64,000 nucleotides of DNA from Acridotheres tristis (Eukaryota > Chordata > Aves > Passeriformes > Sturnidae), in assembly GCA_037013685.1 (NCBI GenBank), contig CM072885.1:65761785-65825784 (forward strand), written 5' to 3'. The translations under genes were made by a program, and so were the position numbers. Positions 51,001 to 64,000 of this stretch are shown here, in pieces. How positions within the stretch are numbered: position 1 is the stretch's first letter; each line of letters starts with the position of its first letter. The notes under the pieces are model-generated. The model did no database searches, was not told where the DNA came from, and saw only the letters and a program-made list of their open reading frames with translations.

Positions 51001-54000
51001 TTATAAAAACAATTCTCTTCAAGCGCTTAAGGGACGCTAATTGCTTTTAATTTCAGTGTGCGATGGTCCTTATCCAAGGGAAGTATGCTGCATGGGCTAT
51101 AAACCATTTTTATATCATATAGGGTTTAACAGAGCATGCCTGGAGTTAGCTGAGCTGCCTCCCTGGTTCTGTGCTCTCTCTCTATTATCCTTCACCATGA
51201 TTAACCACACAGTGTTTCACTGCCTGATCGTGAAGGGCATCCAGTAAAGATCACCGAGCTCTTCTCTGCTGCCTAAGTCAAGATGTGTTTCTCTGTTTGC
51301 TCAACCACCTTTAGAGCAGAGCACTGCTGTGTCAGAGGATGGTCACAGCCGCAGTAAAACTGACTGTCTTCTATTCTTTTCATGTCCTGTTGCTGTTCCC
51401 ATAGCAAAAAATCAGTGTTGTGCTCAGCAGCCAGGGCCTGTGCTTCTGGAACTTGCTTTTTAAGTGCCTTATGAAGCTGATGTAAAAGTCTTTCCTGCCC
51501 TCAGCAGCAGCAGAGGCAAATATCCTCTCTGGAAAAAGATGACAGTGATTGTTTCCCCACCATCTCTTTGATCTTAGTTTGTGTGCAGCACTGGATTGAC
51601 AGTGCTGTACATCCACCTTCCACAGAGCAGTGCTTGGGATTGTGCTGCCTTTGCTCAGAGCAATCTCATGCAATTCAAGGTCAATCCAGTCACCTCAACC
51701 CTTTGCAGAAGGCCAGTCCATTTTCACATGTTCACATTCTTGCTCCCTCTGTTCCCAATCCTGCTGCTGCCTCGTGGGCAGCCCAAAGGTGCACCTCAGG
51801 ATGGTCATCTCCGTGGGAAATGAGCATAGCCACAGTTAGGTGAATAACTGGGAGCAAGTTTATTTAGGCTTGAAATAAAACTCCAGCCCTCTTCTGTGCT
51901 GACATTGGAGCAGCCACTCATGGTGCCTGCACTGCTAGAAAGCTGCTGCTGACAGCTTTTCAACACTCACCCATAGCATCCTTTCCATCTTCAGGCTGCT
52001 CCTCCTTTTCTGTTTGGAAATTTCTTGAGATACCATAGATACTGCCAGCAATCAATAATTACATTCTTGAGACACTTGCTAGGCACCTGAGGGAGTGTTG
52101 AAGTGCATGCTCCTTGGAGATGTTTTAAATCTGCTTGCAGGGAGTTTTGGAAACCAGCACAGGGTTTAACTGTGAAGCTGTAGGTGATGGTTTCTCACTC
52201 CTGCCCATCCAAATGGGCAAATGGTCCTCTCATCCTCAGGCAAACCTGCTTCTGGTGAAGCATCTCTCTGAAGCATCTGATTCCTTCTGTGGACCTGATG
52301 TCTGACCAATCAGAAATCCATGTGGATCATTTCACAGCTTCCAGGACTAGCTCTGGTCCTGACCAGAAATCAGCAGACTGAAGTACATATATATATTTAG
52401 CAGTTTTATGTAGGAAAATGGATTGTTGAGGTCTTTTTACAAATAGATGGAAAGTGTAAAGTGATTGTGCATTTATCTTAAACTGCATGAAATTCTTAAC
52501 TTCACTGAGCCATGACCCCATCCTGAAAACACAACTTTTTTTCTTCCAGTCTGATTTAAGTAGTTTAAATGTCCTTTATCATCTTCTGTTACATATATGA
52601 TTACTATCATGAAAATGCATTATCTACTCTGATAATATTGATAAAAAAATGTATATGGGTCTGAGGAAGGGTAACCAGTTCTACTTACGGCCAAGGAAGG
52701 ATATTTGAATTCTATTTTGCTTTACAATGTCTATGATTAAATGATTGCCGTTTGAAAAAAAAATTTACATTCCATCAGTAGAATGACTTTTAAAAAATCA
52801 AACCTCTCCAAAATATGTACTAGAATTGACCCTCTGCTATTACTTTCAGTGAACTCCAATCTCATTCATAACCTCAGCACAGATTATTCTGTTAAAATTT
52901 GCAGAGACCCAAAGTATTTTTCTCACAGTAATATGTTCTAGTTGCTCTTCAGCCTGAATAGGATCTGAAGCAGTGACCAGGAGATGAAAGTCTCTGCCAT
53001 TTTCAATCCCCAGAGCTATCTCACAATTTTCTACATTTACTTTTCAGAAATTAATTTTTAAAAAAGCAATTGTTTCTGCAAACAGCCCTTTGAATTCCAT
53101 CCCGGTGGCTCTTTAGAGCATTACTGCAAATTATTCAATTTATATGCATAGTCAAACCTACATTAATATCACCATATTCTACTAAGGCAGGAAGAGAGAA
53201 AAAAAGCCCCAACCCAACATAACCAACACTCAGGAAAAAAAAAGACAAGAAAACAAGGGCAGAAAGCTGACCACTATTCCAGGAAAATATTTTTCACTAG
53301 GCTGAAAAAAATCCCCCTTCATCAAGGTGATCTTTTTTAGAAAGTCAATGTAAGGAAACATTCAAATGACTGCAGTAAAACTCAAAAGCTACACTGTATT
53401 ATGAGCACTAATTAATGCAAATATTAATGTTTTTGGCTTCAGATGAGATGATCCAGCATTCTTAAAAATTAATAGAAATTATTACAGAGACTTACTGTAT
53501 ATCTGAGCATGTTCCAACTTAGCAGCTCATCATTATGCACAGAATAATTGTCTGCTCATTTGCATCCTGTGAATTTTAAGGCCTTTTAACTGCACGTGTT
53601 ACTTTCTCATACAAGTTACTGTGCAGTCCAAGCCTGTGATGGGAAAGATGGAGTAATAAGGAATGGTTAGCCCTGGAAAGAGTGTGAGGAGTGGCACTAT
53701 TCCTCCAGTTTGGTGGGTTCAGTATCCACACGTTGCTGGGAGAAACAGGTGAGAAGGTGATGGTAAGGTTGAGTCCCAAGCCTGCAAGACCTCAAGACAA
53801 ACATTCAAAACACAGGGCACACTTATCAGTGCCAACAGATGTGCAAGGATTAATGGCATCTTTTTCCAAATGGAATCAATTAGAGAAACAAATGAGTTTT
53901 CTCCAGCCCTGTGCCAAATTCACTGTATGGACAAACTCCTCTCACTTAAGTGGAGAACAAGGGGAAGATGAATGCTTCTGGCTTTTGAGCTTGCTGAGAC

Positions 54001-54061
54001 CTGTGAAGGGACAGAACAAAAAAAAAAAATCACAGAACGGGAAAATTGGAGGAGGAGAAAA
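48031..54061. other. Non-coding stretch, no firm gene
   Basis: Contains an exon-like stretch with good splice sites at 49598-49671 and a non-repetitive, conserved-looking block at 50980-51250. There is an A12 run at 54018-54029. Nothing else could be named. Confidence 0.5.
50980..51250. promoter_or_regulatory. Candidate conserved non-coding element
   Basis: A distinctive non-repetitive block: 'gacgctaattgcttttaatt' (TAATT cores), 'aaaccatttttatatcatat' and later 'gattaaccacacag' containing the RUNX-type core AACCACA. A good acceptor ends at 51054, but the frame that stays open afterwards ends in TAA with no donor, so an element is likelier than an exon. Confidence 0.25.
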
Positions 54062-54235
54062 TCGTGGAATCATAGACTATGCTGAGCTGGAAGGAACCTA
54101 CAGGGATTGTCAAGTCCAAGTCCCTGAACTGCAGATCCCGAAGAGTCAGAGCAGTCAATGTCTCCTGAATTCTGGCAGCTTTGGGGCAGTGACTACTGCC
54201 CTGGGGAGATCCTCAGCCATGCCCACAGAGGAGTA
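54062..54235 (-). mobile_element. CR1 LINE fragment of a diverged (CR1-J-like) type
   Basis: The plus strand reads 'catagactatgctgagctgg', 'aggaacctacagggattgtc' and 'ctgccctggggagatcc', the reverse complement of a CR1 3' end of a different subfamily from the copies at 12069 and 27901. A 181-codon plus-strand frame starting at 53691 passes into it and is not a gene. The subfamily name is from memory. Confidence 0.7.
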
Positions 54236-54944
54236 ATTTTAGCAAGGTGCTCCCTTGACAGCTTTCCTGTTTGCAGTGTGTTGAGAAACACAGGCTTGTC
54301 CTCGGGAATGGGAAGGCAGGAATGGATCTGCTCCTCTCAGCTGTAAAGGAAAGGCAGAAATGAAGGTTTCTGTGCTATCTGTGCTCCTGCCTGTGCTGTC
54401 TCTGCTCCTGGACAGTGACTAAGAAAGGCCAGCAATGCAGACTTTTGGAGGTGCAAGAGCTGCTGAATATTTGCATCTCCTCAGAAAGGCTTGAGCCACT
54501 TCTGTGCAGGTTTTGTGCCTGTCCCATGGTCTGTGGAAGCCCAGCAGAAGGAGCAGGGATATCTGCCTCATGCTTACCCATGAAAGGGAGTCAGCTGTAA
54601 ATTGCTGTCCCTACACCCTGCCCTGCCTTACAGCTAGGCTCTTTCCCAGGAGGCACTTTTGAATTGCTTTTTGCTGGCTTTCTGATTTGGTTTTCTTAGA
54701 GAAGCTATTAATTACAAGTTGGTAAGGTCTCAAATGAGGTCTAGACCAGCTGCTCTGAAGACACAGATAAGCTGCTGGCTGATGATGGCTCTTGGCTGCT
54801 CCTGACCTGGCTTGCATTTGGGCAGTTGCTTTGTTCTGTAATGAGCAATCCCACAAGCTATCCAGCCTCCAAAAACAAGCTTTTTAAAAATTACAGTGTA
54901 CTTCTAAGACTTAGCTCACACTTTTTATGGAGTTGATTGCCCTC

Positions 54945-55060
54945 AAGTTCACCTTGGGCCTAATTGGCTTACTGGCTTAATTAACAAAGTGCTTATTAAT
55001 GTCTAGTGGCAATTAATTTTCAAGGGATTATTTTCTATTAAGATCATGAGTACAGTATTA
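54945..55060. promoter_or_regulatory. Candidate conserved non-coding island
   Basis: Clustered TAAT/ATTA cores in non-repetitive sequence: 'ggcctaattggcttactgg', 'cttaattaacaaagtgc', 'ttattaatgtctagtggc' and 'caattaattttcaaggg'. The CAAAG within 'aacaaagtg' is also a TCF/LEF-like core. Function is inference; AT-richness could explain part of the density. Confidence 0.25.
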
Positions 55061-58000
55061 ACACTGTACAACTGTGATTCTGGAGAACCAACAAGTATGG
55101 GATTGTGGGAGGTTTTCTTTTATGTATTCAGCAACATTTATTTATTTGGTCATATTATGCTGATTTGCCCTGCAGTTATAATAATTAGCATCTGTATAAG
55201 ACCAAGAGCTGCATACTGAGATTAGGGTTTGTTTGGAAAGATGGAATTATAGTTTTTACTGGACTTCAATAAAATATGATGAGCTGATGAGCAAATAAAT
55301 TAATTTTATCAGAGAACGTGGTATTGGAAAAGTGATGAGCCTGCATTTTGCAAATTCAAGGACTCTATTTGATGTTTTAATATTTATAGGTACATGAAAG
55401 TTGGAATATAGGCACCAGAGCCTGAGACCTAGCTATAATCTACAGGCTCATTTTGTAACATATTAAATTAATGTGTGTTTTAATGGCACAGTCTTACTGC
55501 CATGTGAATCTGGGAAAGGCCAAGGATCTCTCCTGCCCAGCATCAGTAGTAGCTACTTAGAGAAAAAAATGTAAACCTGGAGCATATAAAGACAAACCAC
55601 CCTGGACACAAATTCCTTGCTTTTAGCTGTCTCTGGCTTTTAGGACTTCTGGAGAAGTGGAGCCTTTGATGGTTATTAGTCATTGACAGGCTTTTCTTTT
55701 GTGAGTCTGTCTCTTTGGAACCTCTTTCCACTCTTTTGTGTATCTGCATGTCCTGTGGCAGTGATCTCCCCAACCTGTGTATAGCTCAAAAATTCACTGC
55801 TTTTCCTTTCTTAAAAAGCATGTTTGTGCTATTTTTTTAAGTGCTCCCTACTTCTTGGATTCTAAGAAACAGTGTGTGATTAATCATCCCTAATCATCTC
55901 ATACCTGAGACTGCACAGACCTCTCTGCCAGCACCTCACAGGCCAATTTTTTTCCTTTGTACTTGAAGAATCCCTGTTGGCTCATCCTCACACTTTGCAT
56001 ACTTCTCCTCATCCTTGTTGCTTTCATTTTTGCAGAAAATGATATATGATAAAGGTGTGTAAAACTGAGGAGATGCAGATGCAAGTTGACTTTAGAGAAT
56101 CTCTAAATCACACCTTGCCAGAAGGTGAGAAGAAATGTGCTAGTCCTTCTTTTAGCCTGTTTTTCACATTACCAAATACTGATCACTTGCAGACAGAACA
56201 TTCAGATGGGTTGTGAGATTGTGGATTGCTTTTAATGTACCAATTTCATATTTTTCTCTTTCTTCATCCAGGGGTTCTCTAGATTGCTTTTCACATTCCT
56301 TATTCCTGGTATGCTTGGAAATGTTTATATCAGCTTTTATACCTTTATTCAATGGTTCTTTAAGATTCTTTCCCCCCCAGCCTTATTATCATTGTGTATG
56401 ACTTTCCTGTTTTCTTGTTTGTGTGAGACTTGTGTTTTCAAGTGTAATGTTTTACCACTGATACCTTCTTTATTCTGCATTTTACTGTGACAGCTTTTAT
56501 TGGGGGGGAGGTGGAAGGGAGGTGTTTTAATGTTTGGGTTTTTTCCTAGTGCATATTTGGGGTTTGCCAGAAGGCTTTGAAAAATCTGACACTCAGTAAA
56601 GAGCAGGTCCTTCACCCCTGTTTTGCAAGAGTGAAACCCTTCAAATCTTTTTCTCATGCACTGTATGTGTGGCATTTTGGGAACAGAAATTAGAAGGTGA
56701 GAAGTCACCTCTCTTCAGAGTCACCACCACATCTGAGCTGTGTAAAACCCACTCATGCTCTGCAGAGCTGGTGGGAGGCTGACACCCTGCTCAGGCTCTG
56801 TGTTGTCTTTCTGCCACCAGGAGAGTTTCACCTGGGGTAGCTCCTTTAAAAAATTCTGTGGGCAAGTCACAGGGTGTTCCTGTAGCTGCGTCTGTCTCCT
56901 CATGGCATCTGTACCTGCAGCAAATAAAACCGAGGAACCATTCTTTATTCTGTGTTCTGGTATTGAGACATCCCCCAAGATAATAACAATCACATCAGCA
57001 ATTCTATGTCAGTGGTAAAAAGTGGCACCTCTAACTTAACATGAAATATGTTCATTATCTCTCTAGAGCAGGCATTCACATTTAGTTTTGTTTTACAGTT
57101 TTATGTAATAAGACCTTTGTTTTTTCTCCTTCCCCCTATAACATGCTACAAAATAAGCAAAAGCAATCAACCAAGTGTGAATGCAATAAAAAGCTCCGTT
57201 CAGATTTATTATGCAAACATGAAAGGGAAAGTTTAATATACAGTATAGTGAAATAAGGCAAATGTAACTGTGTGTAAATTTTATAACTCGACTGGTACTA
57301 TGAGGTATACCCTGACAACAAGTCACTGAATTTTACATATCATCCAATTAATAACTTCTATTGCTGTGATGCCTGATATCCCAATTGGTCTCAGGCATTT
57401 AACTTGCTGTTCCATGAAGTCAGGCTCATGGATCTAGTCAGTGTTAGGAGAGGGAGCAGGGGTTTGTCATTCTCCTCATGTGGATTACAATCAGAGGTAG
57501 GGCATGTTAATTTAATGCTAATTTGTCCTTGTTGCCTCTGCACACAGCTGAAAACCACAGCTCCCATGAGCATCTGGGAGAAGCACAGACATGCACAGAA
57601 AAGAAACTCATGTTCCAGTAGTCCTGGTGGAAAAACATCTTGCTGCTGGGTGAATCCTTTTAAATGTTGTTGGGATTTATTTTACTGAGCAGAATAAACA
57701 CAAAAAAAGGGACATCTGTTCCTGTGACACGCCTTCATTTTAAGGTTGCATAAGCAATACTCACCACTTAGTTCCTAGGAAATGAAATCCATGAGGTGTA
57801 ATATCAGTACCTTGGCTTCCTTCTATTCAAGTGCCTGCATCCAGAAATGATGGCAAAGGGTGAGGACAAAATGTCACTTTTAGTGCTGAATTAAGGTCTC
57901 TGGGACACAGACTCCCCCTTATTTCTACCACAGAGGGCCTCAGCAGGAAAAAACTCTGGCTTCTGTTCCAGCAGAAATAAATCAGGGTAACCATATGCTG

Positions 58001-61000
58001 AGTGCCAGCAGCACTGACACGAGCATTTTGTATCTGTATGTCTGGTGAGGGCTGAGGCTCCTTTTGCTTGCCTGCAGACAGAGCAGCACATGTGTGCAGA
58101 GCCCTGAAAGGCACGGGGACGTGGCTGCTGTCCCTGGCTGGGGCTGTGACACGTGTGACAGCTGAAAAAGCCTTTTGTCCTCCTGTCGTGCAGCAGCGAG
58201 GCTTGGCAGCGTGCTGGAGGCTGCAGAGGAAGAAGCTAATTACTCCATTCCATCCTCTTTTGTGCAGTGTTTTCCCTTCTCTTTCTCACAGGGCTGTCCT
58301 TTTGCCTTGCTCCTCTCAGCAGAGGCCGGTGAGCCAAGGTGGCAGTGGGAGCTGACACACCACCAGCTGTGCCAGGGGTCACTCACCCTCCCCAGCCTCT
58401 GCACGTGCAGGGCCTGGACCCTTCCTGTGACTTTATCCCCAGGGATCTGAACTCAATGGTTCCAAATATTCGGTTGCCTTGCGTGTAAACGTGGCCTCTG
58501 TGAAATGCTTGGAATGCCCCTAATTTTTGTGTGGTGCATTGAAGGACAAGTCAGGCACAGGGATGCAGCACTCTCAGCTGATGCTCTTGGTGCCCTCTCT
58601 GAAATGCAGGCGTCTCCTGGGCTGGAAACAATGACACAATTTTGGCTGGTCCCTGATGGGGTTGTTCTGAAGCAGAATAAGCAAACTTTGATTTTGGGCA
58701 TAACTGCCTTGGTAGAGTACAGGCAAAGAGGATGACTAATGTGGATGACATGTGCTGTGCTAACTGGGACCAAATCTGCCTAATAGGGTTCAAATCTGTG
58801 ACCATCCCACCAGGAGCTGCAGAAGATGTTCTGTAGATAGCTGTGTCCTTTGGGCCTGGTCTGCTACTTTACAGAACAGACAGAACCATGGCTGCAATTC
58901 ATCTTATTGCCCTTGGCTTGAAGAGCAAGTCGTACATGAGCAGGATTTTCCAGAAGCAAAGCCACAGAAGAGCTTTTCCTTCACAGAACAAAATTCTTCT
59001 GGGTTAGAGTCGGGGAGGACTTTGCTGGTTCCCTGGGCATGATTGGTTTTTTTAAATGAATGAGAGGTCTTTAAAATAGACATGGAGGGACTGGAGAGAG
59101 TATAAACCCAAATCCTGTGTTTGATGTACGAGGTTCTACAAACTTCATGGGATTTGAAGAAATTAATTCTGTACCTCAAACAATCTCTGGATTTAGTTTT
59201 GGTTTCCCTGTGGTGATAAATATTGAAAAACTTTAGTAGCTTTTATGGAAATTTCTTTGGCTGCCATCTTGGTATGGAGAATTCATCACAAAGGGCTGGT
59301 TTGTGGTTCACCCCTTCATCCTTTTGAATTGTCCAGTTAATAGTACCAGCAGCAGCTGTTTTCCCAGGTATTTCTGTAAGTCTACCAGCTAGAACCAGAG
59401 AATTCAGGGAAACGTTTCAGCATCAGGAGTGGTTTTGGTTGGTTTGTTTGCAGGCTTTTTTGTTGGTTTGGTTGTGTTTTGTTTTTTCTTTTCTTAAAAA
59501 GCTGGTTTTGATCTTTTTGAAAAAGTTGTCTTTCTTTTCCCACCTGAATTAAGTCTCTAGCTTGTTTTTTTTTTATTTTAATTTACATGATTGCTTTCAC
59601 TTATCCCAAAGAAATTTAACCACTCTGGCAGAGGCAGCCAACTATTTTGACTGGCAGAATAGACATAGTACCCAAAGCAGCACTTCTTGCTGCATGAGGA
59701 CAGAAAATACTTGACAAATGTCAAAACACTGTACTTTACAGTATTCAGGAGAGAAAGCAGTTGTTCTTTTTTTCTACAGAGCAGGAGCTGAAATTAATGG
59801 TTATATGAATATGTCCTCTTAAGACTAATGGATTTTTGTCTCAGCATCACTGAATTTCAGCCAGTAGCTGAGGGTCTTTAGACTTCACTTGTAGATTTTG
59901 GTCTTTACTGGAGCTGAGCTTGTGGTTTTTAGGTATCAGAGCTTTAATCTTGCAGGTGTTGTGGCATTACTTGCATGGAGCATTACAAACATGTATCTGA
60001 AGCTGTGCAGCTGGTGAGCAGATCTTGATATGAAACCCAGATCTTTTGTGTGAACCTTGTTTTCTGCACAATTCATTTTGTTCTTTATACAAGCTTAGAA
60101 GGGTGTTGATTCAGGCAGGGCTTGTGGCCTCCAAGTACTGGAGCCAGACTTGGAAAAGAGGTGGTTTTTACAAGGCTGATGCATCCCTTTGGTCTGTTCC
60201 CACTGTCTTGTTTGTTTGGATGGGACATGACCCTCAAAGTTATGTCTCTCCCTTCCCAGCTGTTAAGGGGTGAGAAATACGTGTGAGAAAATGGGAATAT
60301 GCTCTGAAATGTTCTTTCCTCCTCACCACCACACCCTACCACATCCCATTTCCTTCTTCTGGGCAGATCGACCTGGCAGGTTTTCAGCAGTCACTGCCAG
60401 CTTTGTTAAAGATGCTGCAAGACGCCAAGAATATAATTCTAAAAACGTCTTTGCTGGCCAGGGCTGTCACTGCTGCCAGTGCTGGGGTTCCTCTCTCCTG
60501 CTGATAACAGCTCCTGGCTGATGAAGTGTTGACTTAGGAGCTGTCACAGTATCAGCAGTTTGGCTCTAGTGGGAAGGGTGGCTCTGGCCATCAGGATAGG
60601 AGAGGATGGATCAGACAGGGGCTTGTACAGCAAAAAAGTCAGCCCTGGGCAGTGGGCAGCAATAGATCAAAAGGAAGAGAAGTGCAAGGGTAAAGAGAGG
60701 TAGAGGTGAAAGTCTCCAGAGCACCCCAGATCGTTTTGCATGCCCCCAGAGGAGCAGAGCTTCTAACACAAATAAAACTGGACATGTTACCAAAGTGAGC
60801 TGCCAACTTTTCTGGTATCTTAGGAAAGTGCTTCCTCAGTGCACACCAAGGGCTGTGCTCAGACTTGCAGTGTTCTGTGCTCAGCCTCCAAATGCTGAAT
60901 ATTTTATTCGGGATTCGATTTACTTCTTGAGGAAGCAGACTAGAAAAGCTCCCAGTGTGTTGCCTCTAGTTACTAATTTAAATTGAGATTAGAGCAGGAG

Positions 61001-63814
61001 CATATCCAGCACCATCAGTTGGCCTTAAAACTTTCTGCATCTGGCAGTGTCTCCTGGTGCTCTCTTTGAGCTGAGAAGAATGCCTGGGAGGTTTTCTACA
61101 TCTGGCACAGGAGTGAGGGTAGAGGTAACATCTCTGAGGTTATGGGGAGCCATTTGCCTTTTTTCCCTCTTCACAGCAGTTATAAATCCATGGATACAGG
61201 AGGGGCTCTGTAGCACTCCAGGAAGCTGCACCAAGACAGGTTGAGGGAGGGGATCCTGCCCCTCTGCTCTCAGCTTTGCTGAATTAAAATCCATGCAGGG
61301 GAAGGCTTAAAGAAGCGTGTAAAGAAGCCCACACCAAAGTCTGAAAGACAAACTGCAGTACAGCATTGCTCCTCTCCTACTGCACAAAGAAGTACGTTAT
61401 TGAAAAACTATGTTTTTATTAGAGAAAAAAAATCTGAGCAAAGTAAGGCCACAATGCAGTGAACCAAAACAGGGCTAAATAACTATGCAGAATCAGAAAT
61501 AGGAAAGAAAAAGGTTGATTCTCAGAAATTACAAATTGCCACTGTGTAAAAGACATGAGGCTTTTAAAAGCTTAAAGAATCGGCAAGGTTACCTGGCCTG
61601 ACAGTACAGGCATCTGGCACATGAATCCTAGAAAACCATCATGGCTTAGGAACCTCAGCCAAGTTGTTCTGAGTCTAACCAGAGGAATGCTCTGGCTCAT
61701 TAACTCACAAGCCAGTGCATTAGCATGTACTTTATAGGTTTTAAGTGTTTATCAATTAAAGAAAGCTTGTGGATGAGCTTCTCAATACATGAGGGATTTT
61801 AGCTTTACTTTTTCTGCTCTGCTACTTGGATTTTCTTGAACTTGTCTTCTGTTCAGGGTTCCTGGTCTCCTATTGGCATCTGTGGTTTTCCATTGCAGAT
61901 GTGAACATCAGCTCAGGCTCACTGACAGCTGCTTCATGAGCAGCACAATGTCCTCACTGAGAACCAACATTTCTGTCTCTGGATTCACATCCTCCACCAC
62001 ACAAACCCCATTGGGCAGCTGAGTTTTCCTTCCATTATTAGAAATGTAAAAGTCTAAAACTTATGTTTCTCTGCCCCCCTGATCATTTTACTCTGCCCCT
62101 TGTTCTTTATGTCCTTGGCACCTACTGAGAGGTCAGGGTTTATATCCAACCACTTGCAGAAGGTAAAAGATTCCATAAAAGGCTTCTGACAATTCTTTTT
62201 TTACTTACTGTATTTGCTTCCTAAAACGATTGCTGTCTTTTTTCTTTATAAGTTGTTTTTTCTATTTATTCACTATGCACATCCCAATAGCATCTTGATT
62301 TCACAGTCCCTCTGTACCATGTAAGTAGTATGTAATTTGATGAGAGAACATTATCATCCATTTTCTGTTACTTTTAAGTAGCAGAATTTTTCTCTCAACA
62401 TTTTGATGCTTTTTCTGTGTTTCAACTTAATTTTTGTTTTCCTCAGTATGTCCAACAGTATTAATTTAATTTTTTCTGTTCACAGCTTACCATACAAGTA
62501 GCTAGGGAATGTGTGATTCTAAATAAATTACACTATCATTTAAAAACATGTTTTCAAACTTTATGTTGTGATTTTGATGGGAAAACAGATAGTAAATCAA
62601 AGGGAAAGTACAGAGTGGTTCTAGAGTGGTTGGTAGTAAAATATTATTCACTTATTCTAGACCAATTATATTTTAGTTATTCATCCTCTTTTCCTTTAGA
62701 GACAATGGGACAATTTAGTGATTGATTAATCTGCATTTTCTTTTTTCTTTCTTTCTTTTTTCTCTTTTCCCCTTTATTTATAAAGGGAAGAATTAGGATT
62801 AGTATCAAGCCAGATTTTTTGCTATTGTCCATGAAGGGAAATCTGAATGGCTTCTTTTAGGATAGCTGGCCAGAGTTAGGACATGCTATGTGCTATAACA
62901 TAGTTGCATCATTTTTCTTTTAGACACGTGAGATTTGCTGGCAGGACCTGGATCCTGCTGCAGGAATTCTAGTAGGAGGTAGATGAGTATTGACTTTGCT
63001 TAGAGCACTCAGTGTTTGACTTCACCCACCCTTACTCCTTCCTCTATGACCAAAAAACGGTGTTGCAGCTTTCCCTAATGTGCTCTGATCCCATTTCCAG
63101 CCTTCATGCCCAAAACTCTCTGATCCCCAGCTGAAGAAGTCAGTGCTCTCTTCAGCTCTGTCCCAATTGCTTCCTCTATTGCCACTCTTGTCAGCCAAGA
63201 TTTTATTTTTTGTTCATCCTGGGGTGCCCACTTCTTCCAGCCTCCTTGCTGCACAAGTGGCACTACAGCACGGGAGGGATGATCCTGCAGCAATCCCAAT
63301 GCCCCAGGGGGAAAATGGGCACAGGAGAGGGAGCCAGGGATACTCAGGGTACAGGGAAAACCCAGCTGCTGGCCTGGAAGTGCTGAACCTTCCCTGGGTG
63401 AAGCCTCGGTTCAGCCAGAATTCAGTCAGAACCAGCTAATGTTTTACAGGGGTAGCAAAGGACAAGTCTTGCCCACTTGAACCCAGCCTTTCAAATTTAA
63501 TCTGCTCACTGCAGAGTATGAAGGCACTTGAATTTTGTGAAGAGCAGTTATGAGGGCTCTTTTAAAAGTGACAAACAGTTATGTCTTCATAAAGCTGTAT
63601 CAAAAACTTGTCACTGCTCATGCTTTTAAAAAAATCATGTCCCGAAGCACTTTGGTGCTTTAGCACTTCAGGTGACTGGCAAGGGCTGGGAACACATGGC
63701 CTCACTGCTGGTCTTTGAGGTGCCTTTCACTCTGACTGCTTCTGTGTTAAAAATGCTAAAATATCTAGAATTCCAGCTAAGCTGCAGAATGGATGTTCCA
63801 CTCCAAGAGTACCC

Positions 63815-63829
63815 AAAAAAAAAAAAAAA
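63815..63829. repeat. A15 homopolymer
   Basis: A simple run of 15 A with no retrocopy visible beside it. Confidence 0.9.
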
Positions 63830-64000
63830 GTTTCAATTTTACCCCTGATTTCCATGGAAAACATCTGAGTCTTTCTCATTTTCTTCATTTTCTAGTCACA
63901 TATCACACTGAATTTTGGCCATTCTTTGCCGTGGGCTTGTTCATATCCAAACCAGTTGGGCTGAGCATTATGTGCTGGGCTGGCAGAATGCTGTCAAGTG

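Larger units (their letters stand above)
54236..64000. other. Non-coding stretch, no firm gene
   Basis: Contains an AT-rich TAAT-dense island at 54945-55060, an acceptor-led open stretch at 60367-60504 with an AATAAA at 60771, a pyrimidine tract at about 62738-62775 and an A15 run at 63815-63829. The other reading frames look like chance. Confidence 0.5.

Noticed and set aside
53691..54236. Plus-strand open frame of 181 codons
   Set aside because: It ends inside a CR1-J-like fragment. The rest is non-repetitive but has no recognisable domain and no promoter or splice support.

Overview
The window looks like bird nuclear DNA. It carries several 5'-truncated 3' ends of CR1 LINEs with the typical avian sequence (a 'gaatggtttgggttgg' tail on the minus-strand copies and a 'gttctatgatt' tail on a plus-strand copy). 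Recognisable repeats are otherwise sparse, the base composition is moderately AT-rich with few CpGs, and no bacterial-style gene packing is present. Two fragments starting TGTC(C/G)TGGTTTAGGA resemble the 5' edge of endogenous-retrovirus LTRs common in songbirds, so a passerine is my best guess. That is recognition from memory, not a database match.

Almost all of the window reads as intron or intergenic sequence. One exon is well supported: 9217-9342 on the plus strand, 126 nt, phase 0 at both ends, with acceptor and donor sites and a continuous coiled-coil heptad register. Two weaker plus-strand candidates have compatible phase: a 54-nt exon at 30994-31047 that also reads as coiled coil, and a possible terminal exon at 38105-38146 with a stop codon and an AATAAA about 90 nt further on. 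If all three belong together, the window holds the 3' part of a long-intron gene for a coiled-coil protein, with its 5' end to the left. I do not recognise the gene and give it no symbol.

Layout: 1-9216 is non-coding with one plus-strand CR1 tail and a (TA)n microsatellite. 9217-31047 is probably intron bounded by two exons, containing four minus-strand CR1 fragments, one LTR-like fragment and an A38 tract. 31048-38146 contains one plus-strand CR1 and a possible 3' end. 38147-64000 is probably intergenic or further intron, with an LTR-like fragment, a CR1-J-like fragment, several AT-rich islands that look like candidate conserved non-coding elements, and AP-1/CRE motif pairs.

Most open reading frames here are short chance frames. 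The longest ones (around 12 kb, 20.5 kb, 14 kb and 54 kb) either run through CR1 sequence or show no protein-like features. I see no tRNA, rRNA, CRISPR array, operon, CpG island or intact mobile element, and nothing that amounts to a new biological system. The useful leads are the unidentified coiled-coil gene and the candidate regulatory islands.
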